DNA of 64,000 nucleotides from Ascidia mentula (GCA_947561715.1 OX387202.1:11607001-11671000); one strand, 5' to 3'; counted from the stretch's first letter, positions 13,501 to 26,199 are shown. Numbers and translations: made by a program. Notes: generated by a model not told the origin, from the letters alone.

Positions 13501-16500
13501 AATTTTGCACACATATACTAGATGCCAGTACAAAACGAGCAGTGAAAACCAAATTGGCCTATGTCCTTTGGTTTTTTATTCGCGACCGAAAACGCATGTT
13601 TGACACTTATATGGTGGCTAAGGATCGGCGAAATTAACTCAAATTGACAGTTGCCCGCCTGCAATTTGAACATTTCTATATCAAGCGACTTGAAATTTTG
13701 CACACAAATACTAGATGCCAGTACAAAACGAGCAGTGAAAACCAAATTGGCCTATGTCCTTTAGTTTTTTATTCGCGACCGAAAACGCATGTTTGACACT
13801 ATGGTGGCTAAGGTTCGTCGAAATTAACTCAAATTGACAGTTGCCCGCTTGCAATTTGAACATTTTTATATCAAGCGACTTGAAATTTTGCACACAAATA
13901 CTAGATGCCAGTACAAAACGAGCAGTGAAAACCAAATTGGCCTATGTCTTTTAGTTTTATATTCGCGACCGAAAACGCATGTTTGACGCTATGGTGGCTA
14001 AGGTTCGGCGAAATTTACTCAAATTGACAGTTGCCCGCTTGCAATTTGAACATTTTTATATCAAGCGACTTGAAATTATGCACACAAATACTAGATGCCA
14101 GTACAAAACGAGCAGTGAAAACCAAATTGGCCTATGTCCTTTAGTTTTATATTCGCGACCGAAAACGCATGTTTGACGCTATGGTGGCTAAGGTTCGGCG
14201 AAATTTACTCAAATTGACAGTTGCCCGCTTGCAATTTGAACATTTTTATATCAAGCGACTTGAAATTTTGCACACAAATACTAGATGCCAGTACAAAACG
14301 AGCAGTGAAAACCAAATTGGACTATGTCCTTTAGTTTTTTATTCGCGACCGAAAACGCATGTTTGACACTATGGTGGCTAAGGTTCGGCGAAATTAACTC
14401 AAATTGAGAGTTGCCCGCCTGCAATTTGAACATTTCTATATCAAGCGTCTTGAAATTTTGCACACAAATACTAGATGCCAGTACAAAACGAGCAGTGAAA
14501 ACCAAATTGGCGTATGTCCTTTAGTTTTTTATTCGCGACCGAAAACGCATGTTTGACACTATGGTGGCTAAGGTTCGTCGAAATTAACTCAAATTGACAG
14601 TTGCCCGCTTGCAATTTGAACATTTTTATATCAAGAGACTTGAAATTTTGCACACAAATACTAGATGCCAGTACAAAACGAGCAGTGAAAACCAAATTGG
14701 CCTATGTCCTTTAGTTTTTTATTCGCGACCGAAAACGCATGTTTGACGCTATGGCGGCTTAAGGTTCGGCGAAATTTACTCAAATTGACAGTTGCCCGCT
14801 TGCAATTTGAACATTTTTGTATCAAGCGACTTGAAATTATGCACACAAATACTAGATGCCAGTACAAAACGAGCAGTGAAAACCAAATTGGCTTATGTCC
14901 TTTAGTTTTTTATTCGCGACCGAAAACGCATGTTTGACACTATGGTGGCTAAGGTTCGTCGAAATTAACTCAAATTGACAGTTGCCCGATTGCAATTTGA
15001 ACATTTTTATATCAAGCGACTTGAAATTTTGCACACATATACTAGATGCCAGTACAAAACGAGCAGTGAAAACCAAATTGGCCTATATCTTTTAGTTTTT
15101 TATTCGCGAAGGAAAACGCATGTTTGACGCTATGGTGGCGAAGGTTCGGCGAAATTTACTCAAATTGACAGTTGCCCGCTTGCAATTTGAACATTTTTAT
15201 ATCAAGCGACTTGAAATTTTGCACACAAATACTAGATGCCAGTACAAAACGAGCAGTGAAAACCAAATTGGCCTATGTCCTTTAGTTTTTTATTCGCGAC
15301 CGAAAACGCATGTTTGACACTATGGTGGCTAAGGATCGGCGAAATTAACACAAATTGACAGTTGCCTGCCTGCAATTTGAACATTTTTTTGTCAAGCGAC
15401 TTGAAATTTTGCACACAAATACTAGATGCCAGTACAAAACGAGCAGTGAAAACCAAATTGGCCTATGTCCTTTAGTTTTTTATTCGCGACCGAAAAGGCA
15501 TGTTTCACTCTATGGTGGCTAAGGTTCGTCGAAATTAACTCAAATTGACAGTTGCCCGCTTGCAATTTGAACATTTTTATATCAAGCGACTTGAAATTTT
15601 GCACACATATACTAGATGCCAGTACAAAACGAGCAGTGAAAACCAAATTGGCCTATGTCCTTTAGTTTTTTATTCGCGACCGAAAACGTATGTTTGACTC
15701 TATGGTGGCTAAGGTTCGTCGAAATTAACTCAAATTGAGAGTTGCCCGCTTGCAATTTGAACATTTTTATATCAAGCAACTTGAAATTTTGCACACATAT
15801 ACTAGATGCCAGTACAAAACGAGCAGTGAAAACCAAATTGGCCTATGTCCTTTGGTTTTTTATTCGCGACCGAAAACGCATGTTTGACACTTATATGGTG
15901 GCTAAGGATCGGCGAAATTAACTCAAATTGACAGTTGCCCGCCTGCAATTTGAACATTTCTATATCAAGCGACTTGAAATTTTGCACACAAATACTAGAT
16001 GCCAGTACAAAACGAGCAGTGAAAACCAAATTGGCCTATGTCCTTTAGTTTTTTATTCGCGACCGAAAACGCATGTTTGACACTATGGTGGCTAAGGTTC
16101 GTCGAAATTAACTCAAATTGACAGTTGCCCGCTTGCAATTTGAACATTTTTATATCAAGCGACTTGAAATTTTGCACACAAATACTAGATGCCAGTACAA
16201 AACGAGCAGTGAAAACCAAATTGGCCTATGTCTTTTAGTTTTATATTCGCGACCGAAAACGCATGTTTGACGCTATGGTGGCTAAGGTTCGGCGAAATTT
16301 ACTCAAATTGACAGTTGCCCGCTTGCAATTTGAACATTTTTATATCAAGCGACTTGAAATTATGCACACAAATACTAGATGCCAGTACAAAACGAGCAGT
16401 GAAAACCAAATTGGCCTATGTCCTTTAGTTTTATATTCGCGACCGAAAACGCATGTTTGACGCTATGGTGGCTAAGGTTCGGCGAAATTTACTCAAATTG

Positions 16501-18467
16501 ACAGTTGCCCGCTTGCAATTTGAACATTTTTATATCAAGCGACTTGAAATTTTGCACACAAATACTAGATGCCAGTACAAAACGAGCAGTGAAAACCAAA
16601 TTGGACTATGTCCTTTAGTTTTTTATTCGCGACCGAAAACGCATGTTTGACACTATGGTGGCTAAGGTTCGGCGAAATTAACTCAAATTGACAGTTGCCC
16701 GCCTGCAATTTGAACATTTCTATATCAAGCGTCTTGAAATTTTGCACACAAATACTAGATGCCAGTACAAAACGAGCAGTGAAAACCAAATTGGCGTATG
16801 TCCTTTAGTTTTTTATTCGCGACCGAAAACGCATGTTTGACACTATGGTGGCTAAGGTTCGTCGAAATTAACTCAAATTGACAGTTGCCCGCTTGCAATT
16901 TGAACATTTTTATATCAAGAGACTTGAAATTTTGCACACAAATACTAGATGCCAGTACAAAACGAGCAGTGAAAACCAAATTGGCCTATGTCCTTTAGTT
17001 TTTTATTCGCGACCGAAAACGCATGTTTGACGCTATGGCGGCTAAGGTTCGGCGAAATTTACTCAAATTGACAGTTGCCCGCTTGCAATTTGAACATTTT
17101 TGTATCAAGCGACTTGAAATTATGCACACAAATACTAGATGCCAGTACAAAACGAGCAGTGAAAACCAAATTGGCTTATGTCCTTTAGTTTTTTATTCGC
17201 GACCGAAAACGCATGTTTGACACTATGGTGGCTAAGGTTCGTCGAAATTAACTCAAATTGACAGTTGCCCGCTTGCAATTTGAACATTTTTATATCAAGG
17301 GACTTGAAATTTTGCACACAAATACTAGATGCCAGTACAAAACGAGCAGTGAAAACCAAATTGGCCTATGTCCTTTAGTTTTTTATTCGCGACCGAAAAC
17401 GCATGTTTGACACTATGGTGGTTAAGGATCGGCGAAATTAACACAAATTGACAGTTGCTTGCCTGCAATTTGAACATTTTTTTATCATGCGACTTGAAAT
17501 TTTGCACACAAATACTAGATGCCAGTACAAAACGAGCAGTGAAAACCAAATTGGCCTATGTCCTTTAGTTTTTTATTCGCGACCGAAAACGCATGTTCGA
17601 CTCTATGGTGGCTAAGGTTCGTCGAAATTAACTCAAATTGACAGTTGCCCGCTTGCAATTTGAACATTTTCATATCAAGCGACTTGAAATTTTGCACACA
17701 AATACTACATGCCAGTACAAAACGAGCAGTGAAAACCAAATTGGCCTATGTCCTTTAGTTTTTTATTCGCGACCGAAAACGCATGTTTGGCACTATGGTG
17801 GCTAAGTTTCAGCGAAATTAACTCAAATTGACAGTTGCCCGCTTGCAATTTGAACATTTTTTTGTCAAGCGACTTGAAATTTTGCACACAAATACTAGAT
17901 GCCAGTACAAAACGAGCAGTGAAAACCAAATTGGCCTATGTCCTTTAGTTTTTTATTCGCGACCGAAAAGGCATGTTTCACTCTATGGTGGCTAAGGTTC
18001 GTCGAAATTAACTCAAATTGACAGTTGCCCGCTTGCAATTTGAACATTTTTATATCAAGCGACTTGAAATTTTGCACACATATACTAGATGCCAGTACAA
18101 AACGAGCAGTGAAAACCAAATTGGCCTATGTCCTTTAGTTTTTTATTCGCGACCGAAAACGCATGTTTGACTCTATGGTGGCTAAGGTTCGTCGAAATTA
18201 ACTCAAATTGACAGTTGCCCGCTTGCAATTTGAACATTTTTATATCAAGCAACTTGAAATTTTGCACACATATACTAGATGCCAGTACAAAACGAGCAGT
18301 GAAAACCAAATTGGCCTATGTCCTTTGGTTTTTTATTCGCGACCGAAAACGCATGTTTGGCACTTATATGGTGGCTAAGGATCGGCGAAATTAACTCAAA
18401 TTGACAGTTGCCCGCCTGCAATTTGAACATTTCTATATCAAGCGACTTGAAATTTTGCACACAAATA

Positions 18468-20020
18468 CTAGATGCCAGTACAAAACGAGCAGTGAAAACC
18501 AAATTGGCCTATGTCCTTTAGTTTTTTATTCGCGACCGAAAACGCATGTTTGACTCTATGGTGGCTAAGGTTCGTCGAAATTAACTCAAATTGACAGTTG
18601 CCCGCTTGCAATTTGAACATTTTCATATCAAGCGACTTGAAATTTTGCACACAAATACTACATGCCAGTACAAAACGAGCAGTGAAAACCAAATTGGCCT
18701 ATGTCCTTTAGTTTTTTATTCGCGACCGAAAACGCATGTTTGGCACTATGGTGGCTAAGTTTCAGCGAAATTAACTCAAATTGACAGTTGCCCGCTTGCA
18801 ATTTGAACATTTTTATATCAAGCGACTTGAAATTTTGCACACAAATACTAGATGCCAGTACAAAACGAGCAGTGAAAACCAAATTGGCCTATGTCCTTTA
18901 GTTTTTTATTCGCGACCGAAAACGCATGTTTGGCACTATGGTGGCTAAGTTTCAGCGAAATTAACTCAAATTGACAGTTGCCCGCTTGCAATTTGAACAT
19001 TTTTATATCAAGCGACTTGAAATTTTGCACACAAATATTAGATGCCAGTGCAAAACGAACAATGAAAACCAAATTGGCCTATGTCCTTTAGTTTTTTATT
19101 CGCGACCGAAAACGCATGTTTGACACTATGGTGGATAAGGATCGGCGAAATTAACTCAAATTGACAGTTGCCCGCTTGCAATTTGAACATTTCTATATCA
19201 AGCGACTTGAAATTTTGCACACAAATACTAGATGCCAGTACAAAACGAGCAGTGAAAACCAAATTGGCCTATGTCCTTTAGTTTTTTATTCGCGACCGAA
19301 AACGCATGTTTGGCACTATGGTGGCTAAGTTTCAGCGAAATTAACTCAAATTGACAGTTGCCCGCTTGCAATTTGAACATTTTTATATCAAGCGACTTGA
19401 AATTTTGCACACAAATACTAGATGCCAGTGCAAAACGAACAATGAAAACCAAATTGGCCTATGTCCTTTAGTTTTTTATTCGCGACCGAAAACGCATGTT
19501 TGACGTTATGGTGGCTAAGGTTCGGCGAAATTAACTCAAATTGACAGTTGCCCGCCTGCAATTTGAACATTTCTATATCAAGCGACTTGAAATTTTGCAC
19601 ACAAATACTAAATGCCAGTACAAAACGAGCAGTGAAAACCAAATTGGCCTATGTCCTTTAGTTTTTTATTCGCGACCGAAAACGCATGTTTGGCACTATG
19701 GTGGCTAAGTTTCAGCCAAATTAACTCAAATTGACAGTTGCCCGCTTGCAATTTGAACATTTTTATATCAAGCGACTTGAAATTTTGCACACAAATACTA
19801 GATGCCAGTGCAAAACGAACAATGAAAACCAAATTGGCCTATGTCCTTTAGTTTTTTATTCGCGACCGAAAAAGCATGTTTGGCACTATGGTGGCTAAGT
19901 TTCAGCGAAATTAACTCAAATTGACAGTTGCCCGCTTGCAATTTGAACATTTTTATATCAAGCGACTTGAAATTTTGCACACAAATACTAGATGCCAGTA
20001 CAAGTCGAGCAGTGAAAACC
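18468..20020. repeat. Satellite subfamily B block, left copy
   Basis: From about 17,700 the array is dominated by a second monomer type with TTTGGCACTATGG and TAAGTTTCAGCGAAATT. Variants with CAAAACGAACAATGAAAACC are interspersed. The ordered run from 18,468 is repeated from 21,128 (offset 2,660 = 14 x 190), including one-off variants such as TTTCAGCCAAATT and TACAAGTCGAGCAGTG. This is a 14-monomer higher-order unit near the array edge. Confidence 0.8.
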
Positions 20021-21127
20021 AAATTGGCCTATGTCCTTTAGTTTTATATTCGCGACCGAAAACGCATGTTTGACACTATGGTGGCTAAGGTTCGTCGAAA
20101 TTAACTCAAATTGACAGTTGCCCGCTTGCAATTTGAACATTTTTATATCAAGCAACTTGAAATTTTGCACACAAATACTAGATGCCAGTACAAAACGAGC
20201 AGTGAAAACCAAATTGGCCTATGTCCTTTAGTTTTTTATTCGCGACCGAAAACGCATGTTTGACGCTATGGCGGCTAAGGTTCGGCGAAATTTACTCAAA
20301 TTGACAGTTGCCCGCTTGCAATTTGAACATTTTTGTATCAAGCGACTTGAAATTATGCACACAAATACTAGATGCCAGTACAAAACGAGCAGTGAAAACC
20401 AAATTGGCTTATGTCCTTTAGTTTTTTATTCGCGACCGAAAACGCATGTTTGACACTATGGTGGTTAAGGATCGGCGAAATTAACACAAATTGACAGTTG
20501 CCTGCCTGCAATTTGAACATTTTTTTATCATGCGACTTGAAATTTTGCACACAAATACTAGATGCCAGTACAAAACGAGCAGTGAAAACCAAATTGGCCT
20601 ATGCCCTTTAGTTTTTTATTCGCGACCGAAAACGCATGTTTGACTCTATGGTGGCTAAGGTTCGTCGAAATTAACTCAAATTGACAGTTGCCCGCTTGCA
20701 ATTTGAACATTTTCATATCAAGCGACTTGAAATTTTGCACACAAATACTACATGCCAGTACAAAACGAGCAGTGAAAACCAAATTGGCCTATGTCCTTTA
20801 GTTTTTTATTCGCGACCGAAAACGCATGTTTGGCACTATGGTGGCTAAGTTTCAGCGAAATTAACTCAAATTGACAGTTGCCCGCTTGCAATTTGAACAT
20901 TTTTGTATCAAGCGACTTGAAATTTTGCACACAAATACTAGATGCCAGTACAAAACGAGCAGTGAAAACCAAATTGGCCTATGTCCTTTAGTTTTTTATT
21001 CGCGACCGAAAACGCATGTTTGGCACTATGGTGGCTAAGTTTCAGCGAAATTAACTCAAATTGACAGTTGCCCGCTTGCAATTTGAACATTTTTATATCA
21101 AGCGACTTGAAATTTTGCACACAAATA

Positions 21128-22680
21128 TTAGATGCCAGTGCAAAACGAACAATGAAAACCAAATTGGCCTATGTCCTTTAGTTTTTTATTCGCGACCGAA
21201 AACGCATGTTTGACTCTATGGTGGCTAAGGTTCGTCGAAATTAACTCAAATTGACAGTTGCCCGCTTGCAATTTGAACATTTTCATATCAAGCGACTTGA
21301 AATTTTGCACACAAATACTACATGCCAGTACAAAACGAGCAGTGAAAACCAAATTGGCCTATGTCCTTTAGTTTTTTATTCGCGACCGAAAACGCATGTT
21401 TGGCACTATGGTGGCTAAGTTTCAGCGAAATTAACTCAAATTGACAGTTGCCCGCTTGCAATTTGAACATTTTTATATCAAGCGACTTGAAATTTTGCAC
21501 ACAAATACTAGATGCCAGTACAAAACGAGCAGTGAAAACCAAATTGGCCTATGTCCTTTAGTTTTTTATTCGCGACCGAAAACGCATGTTTGGCACTATG
21601 GTGGCTAAGTTTCAGCGAAATTAACTCAAATTGACAGTTGCCCGCTTGCAATTTGAACATTTTTATATCAAGCGACTTGAAATTTTGCAAACAAATATTA
21701 GATGCCAGTGCAAAACGAACAATGAAAACCAAATTGGCCTATGTCCTTTAGTTTTTTATTCGCGACCGAAAACGCATGTTTGACACTATGGTGGATAAGG
21801 ATCGGCGAAATTAACTCAAATTGACAGTTGCCCGCTTGCAATTTGAACATTTCTATATCAAGCGACTTGAAATTTTGCACACAAATACTAGATGCCAGTA
21901 CAAAACGAGCAGTGAAAACCAAATTGGCCTATGTCCTTTAGTTTTTTATTCGCGACCGAAAACGCATGTTTGGCACTATGGTGGCTAAGTTTCAGCGAAA
22001 TTAACTCAAATTGACAGTTGCCCGCTTGCAATTTGAACATTTTTATATCAAGCGACTTGAAATTTTGCACACAAATACTAGATGCCAGTGCAAAACGAAC
22101 AATGAAAACCAAATTGGCCTATGTCCTTTAGTTTTTTATTCGCGACCGAAAACGCATGTTTGACGTTATGGTGGCTAAGGTTCGGCGAAATTAACTCAAA
22201 TTGACAGTTGCCCGCCTGCAATTTGAACATTTCTATATCAAGCGACTTGAAATTTTGCACACAAATACTAAATGCCAGTACAAAACGAGCAGTGAAAACC
22301 AAATTGGCCTATGTCCTTTAGTTTTTTATTCGCGACCGAAAACGCATGTTTGGCACTATGGTGGCTAAGTTTCAGCCAAATTAACTCAAATTGACAGTTG
22401 CCCGCTTGCAATTTGAACATTTTTATATCAAGCGACTTGAAATTTTGCACACAAATACTAGATGCCAGTGCAAAACGAACAATGAAAACCAAATTGGCCT
22501 ATGTCCTTTAGTTTTTTATTCGCGACCGAAAACGCATGTTTGGCACTATGGTGGCTAAGTTTCAGCGAAATTAACTCAAATTGACAGTTGCCCGCTTGCA
22601 ATTTGAACATTTTTATATCAAGCGACTTGAAATTTTGCACACAAATACTAGATGCCAGTACAAGTCGAGCAGTGAAAATC
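21128..22680. repeat. Satellite subfamily B block, right copy
   Basis: Second copy of the 14-monomer run at 18,468-20,020. Its last regular monomer carries TACAAGTCGAGCAGTG, and beyond it the sequence decays into the array edge instead of continuing with normal monomers as the left copy does. Confidence 0.8.
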
Positions 22681-22850
22681 AAACTGGCCTATGTCCTTTA
22701 GAATTTTGTTGCTGAACGAAAACGCATGTTTGAGACTATGGTGGCTAAGGTTCGGCGGAAATAATTGATTTTGAGAGACCGCCTGCGATGGTGGTCGAAA
22801 AATTTTTTGACATTTTTAAATCAAGTGACTTTGAACTTCACACACAAATT
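22671..22850. repeat. Degenerate edge monomer of the satellite
   Basis: A final diverged monomer. AACGCATGTTTGAGACTATGG, CTAAGGTTCGGCGG, CATTTTTAAATCAAGTGACTT and CACACACAAATTA are still alignable to the 190-bp consensus, but many substitutions and insertions lie between. Decay at the boundary is typical of satellite arrays homogenised by unequal exchange, because terminal monomers escape correction. Confidence 0.85.
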
Positions 22851-22869
22851 ACAGATTCTGTTTCCACTA

Positions 22870-23125
22870 TGAACAACATATTTGTGTCGGACTAATGGTA
22901 TTACAACACAGTGATTAATGGATCAACGGCATTTGTAATCGAATTTTGTTTCAAAAACAAATTTTGTTTCCCACTATGTATAACACAGTGATTAACGGTT
23001 TAAATGCATTTATAAACGAATTTTGTTTCGAAAACAAATTTTGTTTCCCACTCTATACAACACAGTGATTAACGGATCAAAGGCATTTGTAATCGAATTT
23101 TGTTTCGAAAACAAATTTTAATTCA
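22870..23125. repeat. 77-bp tandem repeat, about three copies
   Basis: The phrase ACACAGTGATTAA starts at 22,906, 22,983 and 23,060, an exact 77-bp period. Each unit also contains GGCATTTGTAATCGAATTTTG or a close variant and the internal dyad AATTTTGTTTCGAAAACAAATTTT. Related fragments (AATTTTGTTTCCCAC, TTCACAAAATTCG) recur at 23,600-23,665. The stretch 23,126-23,600 shows no gene and no other recognisable element. Confidence 0.85.
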
Positions 23126-23673
23126 TGCTATGTTCATGATGTTTTTGTGCAACTTTTTGCATTTTTGAATAGATAAAATCAGTTATCACAGTATATATAG
23201 ACGTAAGTTATACTTACTGAGGCGTTTCAACTTTAAATTAAGAAACGTTTTGCTTCAACATATGCCCTAATCACACATATTTCGCACAGCGTTTGTTTCG
23301 TGTGATAGTGGATGAAAATCTAGTTTGTTTTGGATTAATTCGTATGACATGTTCCAACAGATTAGTTTGATAAATTAGTTAAAAAAGATTTCTGATTTAG
23401 GAACAATCCTTAACCCCGGCCCCATTATCTCACGTTTGGACCAACATTGTCCAATTTATCCGATAGTGTTGATTTAAATAGCTCATTTGACACCTGTATA
23501 ACCTAGCATTTTTATTCCATAATATGTTACAGCACGTTTGCGTAACGCTTCTAATTTCAAGTATGGCCCTCTACCCCCATCATGTGGCCAGTCGTCGTCA
23601 AGAATTTTGTTCACAAAATTCGTTCACAAAATTCGTTTACAAAATTTCAATTTTGTTTCCCACCATTACATAG

Positions 23674-23793
23674 GAAATGTCGGAGGAGGGAAAGTGCGCC
23701 CCAAGTGTTCATAATGTGTTGGAAGATTTCAAAATCATCGGCCAGGGTTTGGTTGAAAAAATCGAACTCCACTCCGACAAGTGGATGATTTGA
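23674..23793 (+). pseudogene. NOL6: Orphan terminal exon of NOL6 with an intact frame
   Basis: Forty codons including the stop match the C-terminus of nucleolar protein 6, with the conserved core LEDFKIIGQGLVEKIE followed by a short tail ending WMI. The same sequence ends the NOL6 gene at 41,271. The exon is preceded by a plausible acceptor, TTTTGTTTCCCACCATTACATAG, and starts in phase 0, as the NOL6 exon order requires. No other NOL6 exon lies upstream in the window; satellite DNA occupies that space. It is either a duplicated, stranded exon or the last exon of a NOL6 copy whose other exons lie beyond the satellite. The downstream flank to 23,965 matches the flank at 41,272-41,440, so exon and flank were duplicated together. 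Confidence 0.8.
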
Positions 23794-24220
23794 TTCCTCT
23801 CGCGCCTAAAAATAAAAAAAAATATGCAAAGTCGCCAAATTGTTTTGTTATCCTGTCGAAAGTTGACAGAAGTCGTATTTTTACGGATATGTCAGGATTT
23901 TGGTGTTAAAATATGTGTCCGGAAAAAAAGTCCAAAACTGTCCAAATATCCGGAATTTTCAACTTGGCGCCGGCTAATCAACGTAACATTATGTAGTTGC
24001 CGTCAAAAATATTTACAAAATTTTTGAGGTCATTGACTACCTTACTCTTTTCGGACTTGTGCATTGACAGATATGGCAAACCTAACTTATCCCGTCTTGC
24101 AGCGGTCTTCATACTTACGTTAAATGCTAAAATGGTCAGTAAAATTTGGGTGCAAAATAAGTGGAGTTAATAACTTTGAATAAAAAAGTCAAAGCTAAGA
24201 TGCTGTTAAACATTTTAAGT

Positions 24221-24260
24221 GAACGTTTCGAACCTATACTTGGTCCATCATCAGTATGGC
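24221..24260 (-). ncRNA. Hammerhead-like motif (degenerate), spacer copy a
   Basis: On the minus strand the order is CTGATGA, one extra T, a stem GGACC-loop AAGTATA-GGTTC (one G-U pair), then GAAAC. These are the invariant boxes of the hammerhead core in the right order with a closed stem II. The extra base before stem II, and the lack of a clear partner strand for stem I after the GAAAC box, make self-cleavage unlikely. It is probably a decayed relic of a ribozyme-bearing retroelement end. Confidence 0.4.
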
Positions 24261-24512
24261 CAGTAAAAGTGATTGTATTGGTTGCGGTGCTGGGTAATGT
24301 ATAGCTATTGCGCCAGGGAAAAGTTGTATGCGTAAACCATGTCACACAAACCCATCCACTTTTAAAGCGTGTTCTGAGTTGCGAAAAATGCCGGGCCTTT
24401 TGTTAATTGCAAATGCCACAGCAGGATCGCTCAACTGCAAACGCCTTGGCCTGATAAAAACGTAGGCCTATATCACTCAAAAAGTGCAGCGACATCAAAG
24501 CCACTCTTTCTA

Positions 24513-25320
24513 GGCCGCATCTCTGTATTTCTATAGAAAAGACTTTCCCGGTTGGGAAATGCCCTTCTCGAACTCTGTCCTGCGTAACAGAGTAAATGGG
24601 TCATGCATGGGCGCCAGTGTTTTGGTTGAATGAACGCAGATGAACAGGCTGCTGCCAGGGCGATTTTCAGCGTGTTTGGGCAGTTTTACTATGGTTTTCA
24701 GGGTTATTAGTCAGGCAGTAAATTGGTAGAGGGTGCTGTTGAACATGTAGCTGAAAAACTACCCAAATATTGAGGTAGATTTTGTGGAAAAATGAATCAC
24801 AGAAAGTATGGTCAATTTGTGATTTTTTGTTAGTGCCGACCCTTGACTAGGAATTCTGGCCAAATTTATAATCGAGATAACTACTAACTGCTCCCCCGGG
24901 GGCATTTTGACCCTCTGTTGGCCATTATTTTGGCCAAAAAAGCAGAAAAAAGTGTAGGTTTGTTTTGTGAAAAAATGAATCACAGAAAGTACCCTCCATT
25001 TGCGATTAAGTGAAGCCACCAACCCTCCTCTACACAATTCATCAAGAATTAGATATCTTGCAACTGTCTTGGGGCCCCACCGGGGCTGTCTGTACACCCC
25101 CTAGGACTGACAATTTAGCAGTTAGCCTTTGCAAAACCCCCCAATGTGCTGTCTTAATGCAGCTGCAATCAATTTTTTTCTGTTCAGCAATAGTAGTCCC
25201 CCTTCATGAGTCATCAGACCCGGCAATTGTTTTTGGCAAACAAGAGAAACTGTAACCAGGTGCACAATAACAAATGACTTCTAAAACTCAATTTTTATGA
25301 TTTAATTGTGAGATGCGGCC
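24513..25320. mobile_element. Non-autonomous DNA transposon, ~808 bp, TIR GGCCGCATCTC
   Basis: The element begins GGCCGCATCTC and ends GAGATGCGGCC, an 11-bp perfect terminal inverted repeat. It is flanked on both sides by TCTA, read as a 4-bp target duplication. Spacer copy c lacks the element and reads CACTCTTCGCACGCAATCC at that point, close to an empty site. Internally, two related stretches near 24,781 and 24,968 both contain AAAATGAATCACAGAAAG. No transposase frame is visible, so it would depend on a partner in trans. The superfamily is not assigned. Confidence 0.75.
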
Positions 25321-26199
25321 TCTACGCAATCCGATGAAGAGATAAAAAGTTTTTTACATATAACCTGAAACAATGTGCAGGGCGAATCGTAGAGGGAAGT
25401 AGTTCTTGCCAAAACACCCGCAATGGCACACAAATGTCTTGTCTTAAAATCTATTGTTGTTGTTCACGCTATTGGGCCTTCGTTTGGCGAATGTTTATCG
25501 CGTAGTGTGGTTGCTAAAATTCCCCGACATGGATGGAAGGACAACTTACGTCATTTAAAGGCCGCATACCTGCCTTTCTTTGAAAACAAGTTTTGTCGGC
25601 GGGAATAACAACAGTGTAGTTGTTTTTCTGTCACAATATAATGATGATGTAACAAACCAATCACTGATGCGTGGAAAGGGGTGGACATTTTCAGTTGAAT
25701 GAGCAAATATATATGTGCAAATTTGGGCAGTTTTAGTGGAATTTTTTGGAAAGTTACATTGTGCCGGGTGAAAAATAAACTAAAAAAACAGTTCAAATTT
25801 CAGGCTGTGAACAGAATAATGGATTGTTTGAGGGTTGTTTGTGTCCCCTGTAGGCCACCGCAAGATTTCTCAGAAGGGTTTCAAATCCTTGCTGTGTTAT
25901 ACTGACCCATCCCTATAGGTCACAAGCCCCAACAATGGGTGTTGGCGCCGGCTAATCAACGTAACATTATGTAGTTGCCGTCAAAAATATTTACAAAATT
26001 TTCGAGGTCATCATTGACTACCTTACTCTTTTCGGACTTGTGCATTGACAGATATGGCAACCTAACTTATCCCTGTCTTGCAGCGGTCTTCATACTTACA
26101 TGCTAAAATGGTCAGTAAAATTTGGGTGCAAAATAAGTGGAGTTAATAACTTTGAATAAAAAAGTCAAAGCTAAGATGCTGTTAAACATTTTAAGTGAA

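Larger units (their letters stand above)
1..22850. repeat. 190-bp satellite array with higher-order structure
   Basis: About 119 head-to-tail monomers of 190 bp fill the left third of the window. Landmarks repeat every 190 bases: ATACTAGATGCCAGTAC, TTATTCGCGACCGAAAACG, TATGGTGGCTAAGG and TTGCACACAAATA. A 193-bp variant with a TTA-type insertion (ACTTATATGG instead of ACTATGG) recurs near 1,421, 3,134, 4,277, 5,040, 7,323, 8,466, 10,749, 12,462, 13,605, 15,889 and 18,362. Spacings are n x 190 + 3 with n = 9, 6, 4, 12, 6, 12, 9, 6, 12 and 13 (plus one base in the ninth interval, from an extra T near 14,760). This marks higher-order repeat units. Each monomer has short open frames on both strands, but 190 is not a multiple of 3 and adjacent frames overlap, so they are not genes. 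The left end lies outside the window. The position would suit pericentromeric or other heterochromatin, which is inference. Confidence 0.97.
23966..25943. repeat. NOL6 downstream spacer, copy a of a tandem duplication
   Basis: A 1,978-bp segment starting GGCGCCGGCTAATCAACG is repeated in direct tandem at 25,944 and occurs a third time at 41,441. The a/b junction joins CAATGGGTGTTGG directly to CGCCGG, a short-homology breakpoint. The unit contains an ~800-bp inverted-repeat transposon (24,513-25,320) and a hammerhead-like motif on the minus strand (24,221-24,260). No coding region is supported; short open frames here are not kept between copies. Confidence 0.9.

Noticed and set aside
4-22682. 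About 120 short open frames of 65-77 codons on both strands across the satellite
   Set aside because: They recur because the monomer recurs, overlap each other by about 35 bases, and 190 bp is not a multiple of three. They are a by-product of the repeat.
1-22850. Regular direct repeats suggesting a CRISPR array
   Set aside because: Repeats are contiguous 190-bp monomers without unique spacers, and the surrounding genes are eukaryotic and intron-containing.
24759-25097. 112-codon minus-strand frame inside the inverted-repeat transposon
   Set aside because: It is only partly kept in the second copy (shorter frame at 26,735-27,013) and shows no transposase motifs.
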